Origin: a virus
Length of the DNA: 64,000 nt
IMG/VR virus record: IMGVR_UViG_3300037245_002163
Coordinates: 37,301 to 101,300 of that record
Strand: one strand, 5' to 3'
The notes beneath the pieces were generated by a model. The model was given only the letters and a program-made list of their open reading frames with translations, did no database searches and was not told the DNA's origin. Numbering within the stretch: position 1 is the stretch's first letter; every line of letters starts with the position of its first letter. The position numbers were made by a program, and so were the translations under genes. Positions 14,693 to 23,500 of the stretch are shown one piece after another.

Positions 14693-15364
14693 ATGGCCAA
14701 AGAGGAAGTGCTCGCGATTGTGCCGATGCACGATACGAAGGGGAAGCGGGATGCGACGCGTGCGTTCATCCCAGAAGCACATCGGTTCGCCAACTATTGG
14801 GAAAGCCAAGGCTTGGCGACTCACATCGTGGGCGTCGACAACCGGGCCACGAATCACATCCGTCGTCGCGAGTTGATCCACGCGCTGGGGGGCGTGGATC
14901 AGCTTCGGCACTTGGCGATCTTTGCGCACGGTTGGCGCACGGGGATTCAGTTTGGTTTCCGGGTGAACCACGTGGCGGCTCTCGCGCGGCATATCACTGC
15001 GGTGTCGATAGACGACTCGCCGATCGTCACGCTCTACTGTTGCAGCACGGCTCAGGGGGATGCTGGCGGCGACGGGGGCTTTGCCGATGAGCTACGCGAT
15101 GCGCTTTGCGAGCAAGGGTTCACGGGGTGCCGGGTCGATGCGCATTCGACGCGTGGGCATACGACGCGCAATCCGCACGTGCGGCGTTTCGAAGGGGAGG
15201 GGAGCCACTACGGGGGCCAAGGTGGGCATCCCATCGTGCGGCCCCGCGGCAAGCATTGGGCGCGGTGGAAGCGTGCGCTCCGTGACCGTGACGACGTGCT
15301 CCGTTACCGCTTCCCCCAAATGGGCACGGCCGAAGTGCATGACTGGCTTTGGAGCGTCGCGTAG
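14693..15364 (+). CDS. Caspase-like (clan CD) fold candidate
   Basis: A 223-residue protein, ATG 14693 with GGGGG upstream (ATG 14681 is also possible). The core has a strand ending in His-Gly (LAIFAHGW, His79) and, 37 residues on, a strand ending in Cys (VTLYCCSTA, Cys116/117). This is the order and spacing of the His-Cys dyad in caspase-like peptidases. A conserved-looking HSTRGHTTRNPHVRRF follows. It could equally be another alpha/beta hydrolase-like family. No signal peptide. Confidence 0.4.
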   Translation: MAKEEVLAIVPMHDTKGKRDATRAFIPEAHRFANYWESQGLATHIVGVDNRATNHIRRRELIHALGGVDQLRHLAIFAHGWRTGIQFGFRVNHVAALARHITAVSIDDSPIVTLYCCSTAQGDAGGDGGFADELRDALCEQGFTGCRVDAHSTRGHTTRNPHVRRFEGEGSHYGGQGGHPIVRPRGKHWARWKRALRDRDDVLRYRFPQMGTAEVHDWLWSVA

Positions 15365-15435
15365 CCTCTTGACCGGAGCTTGCGCGTTGGGATAGGGTCA
15401 GCGCCCCCCAGAGGACGCCGGAAAGTGACTCCCCC

Positions 15436-15708
15436 ATGTTCAAGACTCAAATACCCAACGGCATTGACTACTACGCTGAGAAAGACCGGACACCCCCCGA
15501 ATACGTGGTGATCTGGCAAGACGCTACCGGGCGCTGGCATCCCGACCGATGGACTAGCCTTCGGGCGGAAGCGCGACGGCGCGTTCGGGCGGTACGTGCG
15601 AACCGAGGGTGCATTGCCGCGCTCAGTCTTTCGCATATCGAAGAGTGCCCACGTCCTGCCAATCTCGTGAAGCACGGGTCGCATTACCGTACGTACGTCT
15701 TGGGCTAG
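15436..15708 (+). CDS. Hypothetical small protein
   Basis: A 90-residue protein after a 71-bp gap. Aromatic- and Arg-rich (DATGRWHPDRW, then an RRRVRAVRANR helix), with CIAALSLSHIEEC near the end. Composition suits nucleic-acid binding, but no domain is recognised. Confidence 0.4.
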   Translation: MFKTQIPNGIDYYAEKDRTPPEYVVIWQDATGRWHPDRWTSLRAEARRRVRAVRANRGCIAALSLSHIEECPRPANLVKHGSHYRTYVLG

Positions 15709-15869
15709 CGCCGCTTTAGTCGCCAGCGAGCAAAGAAGTGCTCCCACCACGCATGGGGTCGAGTGAACCGCATGCTTTCAGCCTAAGCAAGATTCTGGCG
15801 CATTGGTAATGTGCCTTACTGGCCGTAGTCGATCGATCGTCTATCTTGAAGGGGAAGGGACGAACGACC
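15709..15869. promoter_or_regulatory. Intergenic leader of the 15870 operon
   Basis: A TATCTT at 15842-15847 could be a -10 element but no good -35 is present. GATCGATCGTCTA upstream resembles GACCGTCTA at the 3.6-kb promoter. The leader GAAGGGGAAGGGACGAACGACC before ATG 15870 resembles those of the - strand operons. No gene of normal size is seen. Confidence 0.35.
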
Positions 15870-16412
15870 ATGACCAGCAAAACATTCCTACGGACCCGGA
15901 CTTTCAAGAGCGAGCGCGACGCGATTCGCTCGATTCCGGCGCTCCGCAAAGACAACCCGCGTGACCGTTACGGCGCCACGCCCACGAATCCCAGCAAGGC
16001 GGAGTGGATCGTCACGCGCTACGTGGGCGAGTCGAGCTTTTCGATGCCCGTGCAAGAGACCGTGAAGTTCGGCGTGCTCTTCGGCAAGCCCGAAGGCGAT
16101 GGCATCATGGACGGCTGCACCACGCAAGACATTGAACGCGATGGCGTTCACGTCGGCACCATCGAATGTGAATGGGTCGTGGACTACGAAAGCCCGTGCA
16201 GCCGCACTCAGGTCCGCAAGGGCACGGAATGCTACATCCTGACATTCCAGAACGGGCACCCCTTCGACACCTGTGAGTTCCGCTTCGAGATCGTGACCGG
16301 CTATCACAAGAGCAACGAAGGCGACGACGCGTCGCAGACCTACGTCACCGTGTACCCGAACGCCCGCAAGGCCCTTGCCGCCGCCAAACGATTCAGCAAG
16401 GCGGTGCTCTAA
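15870..16412 (+). CDS. Hypothetical protein, first gene of an operon
   Basis: A 180-residue protein from ATG 15870. The N-terminus is basic, the centre beta-rich with two or three cysteines (GCTTQD, ECEWVVDYESPC), and the C-terminus helical with a basic end. No recognised motif. The stop overlaps the next start (TAATG). Confidence 0.5.
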   Translation: MTSKTFLRTRTFKSERDAIRSIPALRKDNPRDRYGATPTNPSKAEWIVTRYVGESSFSMPVQETVKFGVLFGKPEGDGIMDGCTTQDIERDGVHVGTIECEWVVDYESPCSRTQVRKGTECYILTFQNGHPFDTCEFRFEIVTGYHKSNEGDDASQTYVTVYPNARKALAAAKRFSKAVL

Positions 16413-16675
16413 TGATGCAGGCCGCGCAGCGAGCACGCCTAGAGGCGCTAGAGAACGGGCACGCCGTGCATCGGCACGGGTGCTTCGGCAAGGCCACGCC
16501 GCAGCCGGGGCTTGGCTACTTTTGTGAGGCGTGCGAACGCACCGTGTCAGTTGCCGATGTGGAGTCGGTTTACACGAGCACGGACGTTCACGCGCATGAT
16601 CTCCGCGTCTTGATCAAGGCGCTGGACGACGCGGAAGACCGCATTGCAGAGCTAGAGGATAGGAGCGTACGATGA
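16412..16675 (+). CDS. Small protein with CxxC, unknown
   Basis: An 87-residue protein from ATG 16412, or ATG 16415 three bases later. HRHGC and CEAC suggest a zinc site in the first half; the second half is a coiled coil. It overlaps the next ATG by 4 bases. Confidence 0.45.
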   Translation: MMQAAQRARLEALENGHAVHRHGCFGKATPQPGLGYFCEACERTVSVADVESVYTSTDVHAHDLRVLIKALDDAEDRIAELEDRSVR

Positions 16676-17019
16676 CCGATACTCCCAAGCTGAGCACCAT
16701 CGCGAAGCTAAACGATCACGCGCGCAAGCACGGCTCTTGTCGGCTTGTGGCGACCGCATGCGTGTCTGCGCTGGCCCCGGCCAAGCTCAGCGCGCTCATG
16801 AAGCTCGTGAAGGGCTACGACGCCTTCGATGAGGCCGGCATGCTCGATGGGAACGACCCCCACGGGGAGCACGACTTCGGTGCGCTCGACTTCGAGAAGG
16901 TGACCTACTTTTGGAAGTTCGATTACTACGCCGACGCGAGCTACAGCCTAGGCGCGCAGAACGCCGCGGACCCCAGCACGGCGCGCGTGCTCACGGTCAT
17001 GCTCGCGTCGGAGTATTGA
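16672..17019 (+). CDS. DUF3768-like protein
   Basis: A 115-residue protein. The pattern AFDEAG...NDPHGEHDFGAL, then a strand with FWKFDYY, and a C-terminal VLTVMLASEY matches the small conserved DUF3768 family known from alphaproteobacteria, their plasmids and phages. It overlaps the upstream stop (ATGA). The family has no known activity, and recognition is from memory of its motif. Confidence 0.7.
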   Translation: MTDTPKLSTIAKLNDHARKHGSCRLVATACVSALAPAKLSALMKLVKGYDAFDEAGMLDGNDPHGEHDFGALDFEKVTYFWKFDYYADASYSLGAQNAADPSTARVLTVMLASEY

Positions 17020-17037
17020 TCGCGATAGGCTCCGCGG

Positions 17038-17262
17038 GTGGTGAAGACCCCCGCCATCGAAATCGATATCGACAAGGTGCTCTCCAAGAGTGAGAGCGCC
17101 TTTCGCGTTATGACGCAAGGCAAGGTGGTGTGGCTCCCGAAGAGCCAGCTCGAAGCGTTGAACATCGAAGCGTTGAACGAGGCGCACGGCAACCGCACGA
17201 CGCTTTGCTGTTTGCAGATCCCGAAGTGGCTTGCTGACAAGATGCAGCTCAAAGGGATCTAG
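17038..17262 (+). CDS. Hypothetical small protein
   Basis: A 74-residue protein from tandem GTG codons (17038 or 17041). Alpha/beta, with paired cysteines (TLCCLQIPKW) near the end. It converges on the terminase gene with a 4-base overlap. Function unknown. Confidence 0.45.
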   Translation: MVKTPAIEIDIDKVLSKSESAFRVMTQGKVVWLPKSQLEALNIEALNEAHGNRTTLCCLQIPKWLADKMQLKGI

Positions 17263-18848
17263 GTGCCGAATGCGGCGTCTTCTTCGTCTTCGCCAAGCAT
17301 GACGCTTTCCCAATCGCCTTCACCCTCTTGATCGTCTTCGTCGCCATCGTCTTCGTCGCCGAACGCAAACGAAAAGCCACCGGCCTTGGCCGCTTCGTTC
17401 GCAAACCACCACGCCATTACGAGATCGTCGTGCGCCCCGATGCCTTGTAGCTTGCCTTCGATGTAGCCGAACATGCTCATTTCTTCGATCCAGAGATCCG
17501 TTTGCTGCCGGCTGTACGCGTCGCCGCGGGGGATGATGACCTTCTGGTTCTCTAGTAGGATGCGGAGCCCCGGAACGCCGCGGTCGAGCGGGTACTTGTT
17601 CGTCGCGAGCGTGACAAACTCTTTGACGGGGAGATCGGTCAAGCGCCGCATTTCGTCCGTGTAAATCTGTTGCATCGCATTCGACTCGATGAAGATCAGA
17701 CCAGGGTCGTACGCCAGTGCGTCGCGCGTGATTTGCTCTAGCTGTTGGTTGAACGGCAAGCCTTTGGTGCGGTTGATCTCGACGGGGATCACATTGCCTT
17801 GGCGATCCTTGGCGATGGTGTAGACAACGAAGTAGTCGGCGCCGACGTTGGCACTGCGCGCGATATCGACGCCCATGTACGTTTGCCAGCCGCGTTGCTT
17901 GATCTCCGCAAGCGAGGGGCGCAACTTGAGCACGGGGTCGAAGAGCGGTGGGAACAAGTGTGTTGGAAAGATGCTCAGCTCATCGCTGATCGGTTCGCAT
18001 AGAATCTCGCGTGTGAAGCTGACGGTGCCGATCTCTTCGCGCTTGTCATAGAGCCGTTTCAGCGTCCATCGCCAAGGGAACAGCGCGCGCTCGTCGCCGG
18101 TATCCTTGTCGCGGATAATGCCGGGGTACTTTTTGAACACGTATTGCGTATTGTGCCGAAGGAACCCCCATAGGTCGGCGGCGTGGTACGGCGTCCCGAC
18201 GCACACGAGCTGGCCTTCGGGCGTGAGCATGTTTGTGATCGCGCTCTTGAAGTATTCGATGTTCTTTTTGCGGACGGTTTCGCTCCACATATCCTCATCG
18301 TTTAGAACGTCGTCAGCGATGATGTACTTGGGGTGACGACCGCGCACCTTTTTGCCGTAGCCGATGGCCCGGATGCGCGAGCCGTTGGTAAGCCGCGCGT
18401 CGCTTCTGTTGAGCCGTGTGCGCGTGCCCTTGCCTTCGTTCTGCGGAACCAAGTGTTGCAGCTCAGGGATATCGATCATCCCCCGCAAGTTGTCGCGTCC
18501 ATAGATGATGATATCGAGGAATTCCATCGCACCATCGAGCGTCGCGCTAAACATGTAGACTTCGCATCCGGGCTCCGACCATGCGCGCCAGATCGGGTAC
18601 GCGTACGAAAAGAACGTGCTCTTCGAATGGTCACGTGCGGCGTTGATTGCGATGCGCCGGTTGTCGTGAACCAAGTCGCCCCAATCCATGAGATGCGGCC
18701 CGATCTCTAGCCCCAGAATATCCTTTGCGAACAAGCAAAGATCATTCTTTAGAAGCTCTTGATACAGGGCTTGCCAGTAAGGGTCGTCTTCGGCCCCCTG
18801 CATTTCGAGGATCAGCTCATCGACTTCGGCGGTGCTCAGGCTCGACAC
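17259..18848 (-). CDS. terL: Terminase large subunit
   Basis: A 529-residue DNA-packaging ATPase-nuclease. Visible are a Walker A variant ARDHSKST (residues 71-78), a Walker B YIIADD (175-180) and a coupling motif CVGTP (216-220). The RNase H-like nuclease has acidic residues in GVDIA (Asp328), FIES (Glu388) and AHDDLVMAWW (about 475). The C-terminal 45 residues are highly acidic. GTG 18848 is the start. It drives ATP-dependent packaging through the portal and cuts the concatemer. It is on the opposite strand from the head genes, and no small terminase is recognised nearby. Confidence 0.92.
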   Translation of the reverse strand: MSSLSTAEVDELILEMQGAEDDPYWQALYQELLKNDLCLFAKDILGLEIGPHLMDWGDLVHDNRRIAINAARDHSKSTFFSYAYPIWRAWSEPGCEVYMFSATLDGAMEFLDIIIYGRDNLRGMIDIPELQHLVPQNEGKGTRTRLNRSDARLTNGSRIRAIGYGKKVRGRHPKYIIADDVLNDEDMWSETVRKKNIEYFKSAITNMLTPEGQLVCVGTPYHAADLWGFLRHNTQYVFKKYPGIIRDKDTGDERALFPWRWTLKRLYDKREEIGTVSFTREILCEPISDELSIFPTHLFPPLFDPVLKLRPSLAEIKQRGWQTYMGVDIARSANVGADYFVVYTIAKDRQGNVIPVEINRTKGLPFNQQLEQITRDALAYDPGLIFIESNAMQQIYTDEMRRLTDLPVKEFVTLATNKYPLDRGVPGLRILLENQKVIIPRGDAYSRQQTDLWIEEMSMFGYIEGKLQGIGAHDDLVMAWWFANEAAKAGGFSFAFGDEDDGDEDDQEGEGDWESVMLGEDEEDAAFGT

Positions 18849-19011
18849 GATCCGTAGTCTTACACGCTTTGTACCGTTCGATCACAGCACGCGGCGGCTC
18901 CGCGGCGCGCAGCGGTAAGTGATCCTTGCCGTACCACCGTTCCATTGGACCGATGCGCAGAAGTGCCGTCCCACTAGGCACGTCTTTGAATACAATCGTG
19001 GCTTTTGCCAT
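18817..19011 (-). CDS. Hypothetical small protein upstream of terL
   Basis: A 64-residue basic protein from ATG 19011, overlapping the terminase start by 32 bases. First half alpha/beta, second half Arg-rich. Its position suggests a packaging accessory role, but it lacks a helix-turn-helix typical of small terminases. Confidence 0.4.
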   Translation of the reverse strand: MAKATIVFKDVPSGTALLRIGPMERWYGKDHLPLRAAEPPRAVIERYKACKTTDRVEPEHRRSR

Positions 19012-19049
19012 GAGTATCGTCCCCCTAAGTTGTCAGTTGTTTGCCGGTC

Positions 19050-19256
19050 TCAGACGCGGGGCTGCTTTTGCCCTACGTGTAACGGACGGGGGCGTTTCGG
19101 TGGTTTCTTTTCGTAGGCGTCACACGGGAACCGCGCACCTACGAAGATATTGGACCGCTCCATCCAACAGAGTTTGCAACGTACACGACCGCCATGAGCT
19201 TCCCACCAATGCGATGCGTGATAAGGCTTGTCACTCCAATGAATCCCCACGGCCAT
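19050..19256 (-). CDS. Small cysteine-containing basic protein
   Basis: A 68-residue protein from ATG 19256. Histidine- and Trp-rich first half (HWSDKPYHASHWWEAHGG), then CKLC and a later Cys, and a basic Lys/Pro tail. The Cys/His pattern could bind zinc. Function unknown. Confidence 0.45.
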   Translation of the reverse strand: MAVGIHWSDKPYHASHWWEAHGGRVRCKLCWMERSNIFVGARFPCDAYEKKPPKRPRPLHVGQKQPRV

Positions 19257-19306
19257 CTGTTTAGCCAAACGAAGTGGCCACGTCCAGGGATGACGGCATT
19301 TTCCTG

Positions 19307-19675
19307 TTATGGGCGCTCGCCGCTCGACCCGCCTGTAGGCGTGTAGCGACTGAGCCAACGCTCTTCGACGGGGCGCTGGTGCCGGCGTGCGTGCTTGATC
19401 CCCTCTTGCATGCCGTCCGTGAGCCCGCGGTCCATGTAGACCGCCGTGAGGTCGGAGCGCAGCATGATCTCGCGCGCAGCGAGCATGCCCAGCACGCGGT
19501 GCTCAGGGATCGTGTCGTCCAGCACCCGCGTGTACAGCAAATGACTGGCGAACGGGCTCTCTCCGCGCAGAAGCGAATCGAACAAGCACGCTTCGGCATA
19601 CGCCTCATTATCCTCTACTTCGCCGGAGTACGGCGATTCGATGATCACGATCTTCAAGCGTGGCTCGTCAGACAT
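19307..19675 (-). CDS. Deoxyribosyltransferase-like fold protein
   Basis: A 122-residue protein from ATG 19675. N-terminal strand IVIIESPYSGE, a helix with AEACLFDSLLRGESPFASHLLYT, and YMDRGLTDGMQEGIKHA follow the layout of nucleoside 2-deoxyribosyltransferase-like proteins found in many phages (the YSG, P-F-SHLLY and D-GLTDGM blocks). Related enzymes act on nucleosides or modified nucleotides; whether this one is active cannot be judged. It overlaps the upstream gene by 22 bases. Confidence 0.6.
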   Translation of the reverse strand: MSDEPRLKIVIIESPYSGEVEDNEAYAEACLFDSLLRGESPFASHLLYTRVLDDTIPEHRVLGMLAAREIMLRSDLTAVYMDRGLTDGMQEGIKHARRHQRPVEERWLSRYTPTGGSSGERP

Positions 19676-19893
19676 TCCACACGCCGTTCCATGATGTGAT
19701 CTTCGGGGTAGGACTGGACGAGCGCGTAGCTTGTGACTCGCCGGCACGATGGCGAGCACGCGTACAGCTCATACTTCGGATTGCTCTCCGCCCAAAGCGC
19801 GCGCCAGTGCGATGGGATATCTGGTGTACCGTCGTTGTCGGTCGCGGGCTCTTCGGTTTTGCACGCGGCGCACTGCACATAGATCAGGGGCAC
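19654..19893 (-). CDS. Small cysteine-rich protein
   Basis: A 79-residue protein from GTG 19893. CAAC near the N-terminus and CSPSC about 45 residues on form a possible zinc site; a final Cys lies near the end. The frame is open further upstream to 20070, but that part contains a GGATAAT repeat block and does not look coding. Start uncertain. Confidence 0.4.
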   Translation of the reverse strand: MPLIYVQCAACKTEEPATDNDGTPDIPSHWRALWAESNPKYELYACSPSCRRVTSYALVQSYPEDHIMERRVECLTSHA

Positions 19894-20040
19894 TCCGCTA
19901 TCGTGCCTCAGCTCAGGGGCGCGGGTCCAGTTTGGCGCCAGAGGATAATGAGCCTTCACCGTTGCGTTGGCGTACCCTTGCGGGCAGCATTGTGACGCGC
20001 GCACAACCCAACGGGCGCTAAAAGAGGGAAGGTCTATCCG

Positions 20041-20451
20041 ATGGCAAGAGACAATTACGCACAATCGCAAATTCCGACTTCGCAGGATTCAGTTCCGTAC
20101 GCGGATCACCGGGAGATCGCGCAAGGGCTTGGCCGGCACATGACGGATTCGTTTGTGGGCGAAGTTGTCGGCGCTGGCGGCGCAGGCGGGAGCCTCACGG
20201 GCATCCCATTCGATCCGGCTGTTATCTATCTGAGCGAGGCCACTGGTCCCGCATTGCAGCTCCAGCTTCCGGGCTCGGCTGCAAAGGTGGATCTCAACAT
20301 GATCACGGGTGCCGCGGCAGGAACCGCGATCCCCGATGCAACCCAAGAGGTAGATGGCACCTGGACCATCGCTCTTCCGACCGCGCTCGCGCCCGATGGC
20401 GATACCGTGTCGGCGTGGTGCTTGGGCTTTAGCTCAAACAACAGTCTCTAA
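20041..20451 (+). CDS. Putative structural protein
   Basis: A 136-residue protein with GAGGGAAGG before ATG 20041. It is Gly/Ala/Thr-rich and beta-like, without charged clusters, resembling small capsid decoration or head fibre subunits. It opens the rightward structural block divergently from the terminase cluster. Role inferred from composition and position. Confidence 0.45.
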   Translation: MARDNYAQSQIPTSQDSVPYADHREIAQGLGRHMTDSFVGEVVGAGGAGGSLTGIPFDPAVIYLSEATGPALQLQLPGSAAKVDLNMITGAAAGTAIPDATQEVDGTWTIALPTALAPDGDTVSAWCLGFSSNNSL

Positions 20452-20463
20452 TCGGGGGATCGT

Positions 20464-20528
20464 CCGTACGCGTGCTTCGCAAATCAGATTCGGGGGAATC
20501 CGAGGCGCATGAATGAAGCCGCGTACGG
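20464..20528 (+). other. Structured intergenic element
   Basis: A perfect 9-bp inverted repeat CCGTACGCG (20464-20472) / CGCGTACGG (20520-20528) encloses a second perfect hairpin GATTC-GGGG-GAATC (20487-20500). A T5 run follows at 20536-20540. It could be a weak terminator for the 20041 gene or a structured leader for the giant gene at 20542. Confidence 0.45.
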
Positions 20529-20541
20529 GCGGTGATTTTTC

Positions 20542-23500
20542 GTGGCCTTTCGCAAAGCAGAACGCTCGCGTTGGCACACCAACGCTTCGTCGGGCTTCCC
20601 GACGATGGCCCCCACGAACAAGATTCGTGCGCGCCTTGCTGCGGGCAAGGGGGGACTTTTAGACCCCCAACTTGTCGCGAACCGCATCTTTCGGCAGAAC
20701 ATGACCACGGAGGATGCTCCGCTGCCCCGGCATATCGTCACCCTAGAAGACGTGACCGCCGGCTTGGGGCTCGACTCCGCCGATGAGCAAGCGGTCCAGC
20801 GGCTCATCGTTGATACCAACGCGCACTTCGACCAGACCCAGCAAACGCAACGCATCGCGCTCGCTCGCGAACGCTTTGTGACCACGCTGCGGGCCATGCC
20901 GTATATCAGTTCCGACATTCGCATGGAGCTAACCAAGCGCGTGATCGCGTACTGGCGCCGAACCGTGCAAACCGACTACGGCAAGGTGCCCACGATCCGG
21001 TCGATCGCGGTCAAGAGCGAGCCCACGCTAGTGATCGGCGCGGAATTGCGCAAAGCAGGGGCCTACGTCGGGCCTAGGGGCGGCAAATGGGCCGATGCGA
21101 AGCACACTATACCTTGGAAAGACCCCGTTTTAGAGCGCAAACGGAGCCTGTTGACGCAAGTCGAGGGCGGTCTCACGGCTGCCACCCGCTCAGCGAGCCG
21201 ATCGCTCGACTCACGGGACGATGATGCCATGCGCGCGGCCGGTCACGACGTGCGCATGGTCCGTGAACGCTTGGCGCGGGTCGCTGGGGAGCATGAGATC
21301 CACGCCAAGAGCCCCGGCACGCTCGGAAAGCAGTACCGGACGCTCGACAAGCGGCTCAAAGGGCTTGAAGCGGAGCTGCGGGGCACGCCATCGAAGGAAA
21401 TGGAAGCCGCGGCAACGAAGACGATCCGTTCGGAGCTGACGGCCGACTCACGGGACGAGCAATACCGCACGCAAGACACTGATTTCATTCGCGGCGATGG
21501 GTCCGTGGACGAAGCGGCGCTCTTCCAAGAGGCCGGCATGGCACTTCGGGGCCTTCGGTTGCTCCCAGAGCGCGCGAACCTTACGTGGCTCCGCAAGCTC
21601 GTCAAAAAAGAAGCCGCGTTGCATGAGCGCAAGGTTACCAAGCCGCTCCACCGGCAGCCCAAAAAGAAAAGCTCTGCAAAGCGCGGCTCCGTAGAATGGC
21701 TACTCGCGCAATCGCCTGTAAGCCCCGATCAAGCCAAAGCGCAGCTTGCTAAGTTCGCGCAAGGACAAGAGGCCGATGCGTGGGTCACGCAAAACGGCTT
21801 TCATGTTCGCGTAGGGAGTAAAACCAGTCGTTCGGAAGCGAGCTTTGAACGCGCTATCGGGCAACTCCAAAGTCGCTTGCGCAAGGCCGACAAGATCCCA
21901 GGCGGTCTCGCCGACAAAAAGAAGCCTTCCGACTTCGATTCTAAGAAGCTCGCCGCGGGCGTCAAAGTTGAGATGGAACACACGAGCGATCGTGCCATCG
22001 CGACTGAGATCGCCATGGATCACTTGACCGAAGACCTGGACTACTACGAAAAGCTCGCGACCATCGAGAAGGCGGAGCAGTTCGGGCTCGACTTCACGGG
22101 CGACACGACTCCCAAAGAGGGGCCGCCGGCCGGCTACGCGGCGATTCCCAGCGGCAAGCACGGGGGATACCGCAAACGCGTCGGCGGGAAGTGGCAGTAT
22201 TGGTATCCCGATGGCGCCAAGCCGAAGAGCAAGGGGCGCAAAAAGAAGCGTGCGAAGCGTGAGAACGTGTGGGGACCGTTGTCGCATGAGGCGGTCAATC
22301 AGTGGCGCAAAGACTTCCGCCAAGCCAGCAAGATCCAGAAGCAGATCATGGATGAGGCCGAAACGATCTTCCGGCCGCAGTGGGATGCGTACAACGCGGT
22401 TGAACCATCGAAGCGCGGCTTCTTTGAAGCCGAAGTGCCCGAAGAGTTTGCGGAGCGTTTCTACGAAGCCAAGACCGTCGTGGAAAACATAGGGATGCAG
22501 TTGCGCGGGTGGGCGGCGAGCCACGTGCTTGGGCTAGAGGGCAGAGCCCTACTGACGAAGCCGGAGGATATTCCTGAGATCGGCCGGCGCGACATAGCTA
22601 CCAAGCTGAAAGACTTGCACTTTTCAGGGGGCTTCCCCGAAGCGATGAGCCACAAAGAGAGCGTGACGTACGCGCCCGGTATCGAGATGGGGGAGTACGC
22701 CGCGACAAGTTGGAAGCAGACTCAGCGGCGCGTGCGGGGCTTGCTGAATGCGGTCGACACGTTCATTTCAGATACCCACGCGGGGCAGACAAGTCGCACC
22801 CCGGTCGGGACGTTCAATAAGCAGGGCATTCAGTTCGCCGTACACGGGGAAGGCTTCGAAGGCACGGCCGCGGGGGATGCGGAGATCGCGGGCGTGGTCG
22901 AGACGGCACTCCGGGTCAAAACGAAGCTCGACAAGATGGGGCTCGGCAAGACCATGGACGGGCTGCGCGTGCACGTGCACAACGAAACGCGGCGCTCCGC
23001 CGAAGGGCATGAGCACCAAGGGCGCGAAAACTTCACGACGGCCGGCTATTACAACGTGCAGGACGACCATGTGCGGCTGTTCAACAGCGGGCACACGCAA
23101 CGCGTGGTCACGCATGAGCTAGGGCACCGCGTGTACTACCAGCTCATGGGCAGCAAGGCGCGTGCGGAATGGGCCAACTTCTACGAAAGCCGGCGTGAGA
23201 AGATCACGAATGACGACGTAGAAGAGCTGGCCGACTTGCTCGAAGAAAACTCCGTAGGGCGCCCCAGAGTCAACGTACTCCAGAACCTCAAAGAGCTTGA
23301 AAAGCGGGGCACGCCCGAAGCGAAGCGTCAGAAGTTCCTACTCCAACAGCTAAAGCTCGGCAGCGACAAGCTCGATAAGTGGGGGAACGTGCCGCACTAC
23401 GGGCAGACCGCGGAGCAAATGGGGGAGTCGTTTCGGCAAGCGGTCAAGGCCGGGACCGTCAACGCATCGATCCCCGATGAGTTCGTGACGCAGTATGCGG

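Noticed and set aside
15705-15773. 22-codon basic peptide on the - strand
   Set aside because: Has an ATG and a Trp/Arg-rich sequence but no RBS, promoter or neighbour in the same direction.
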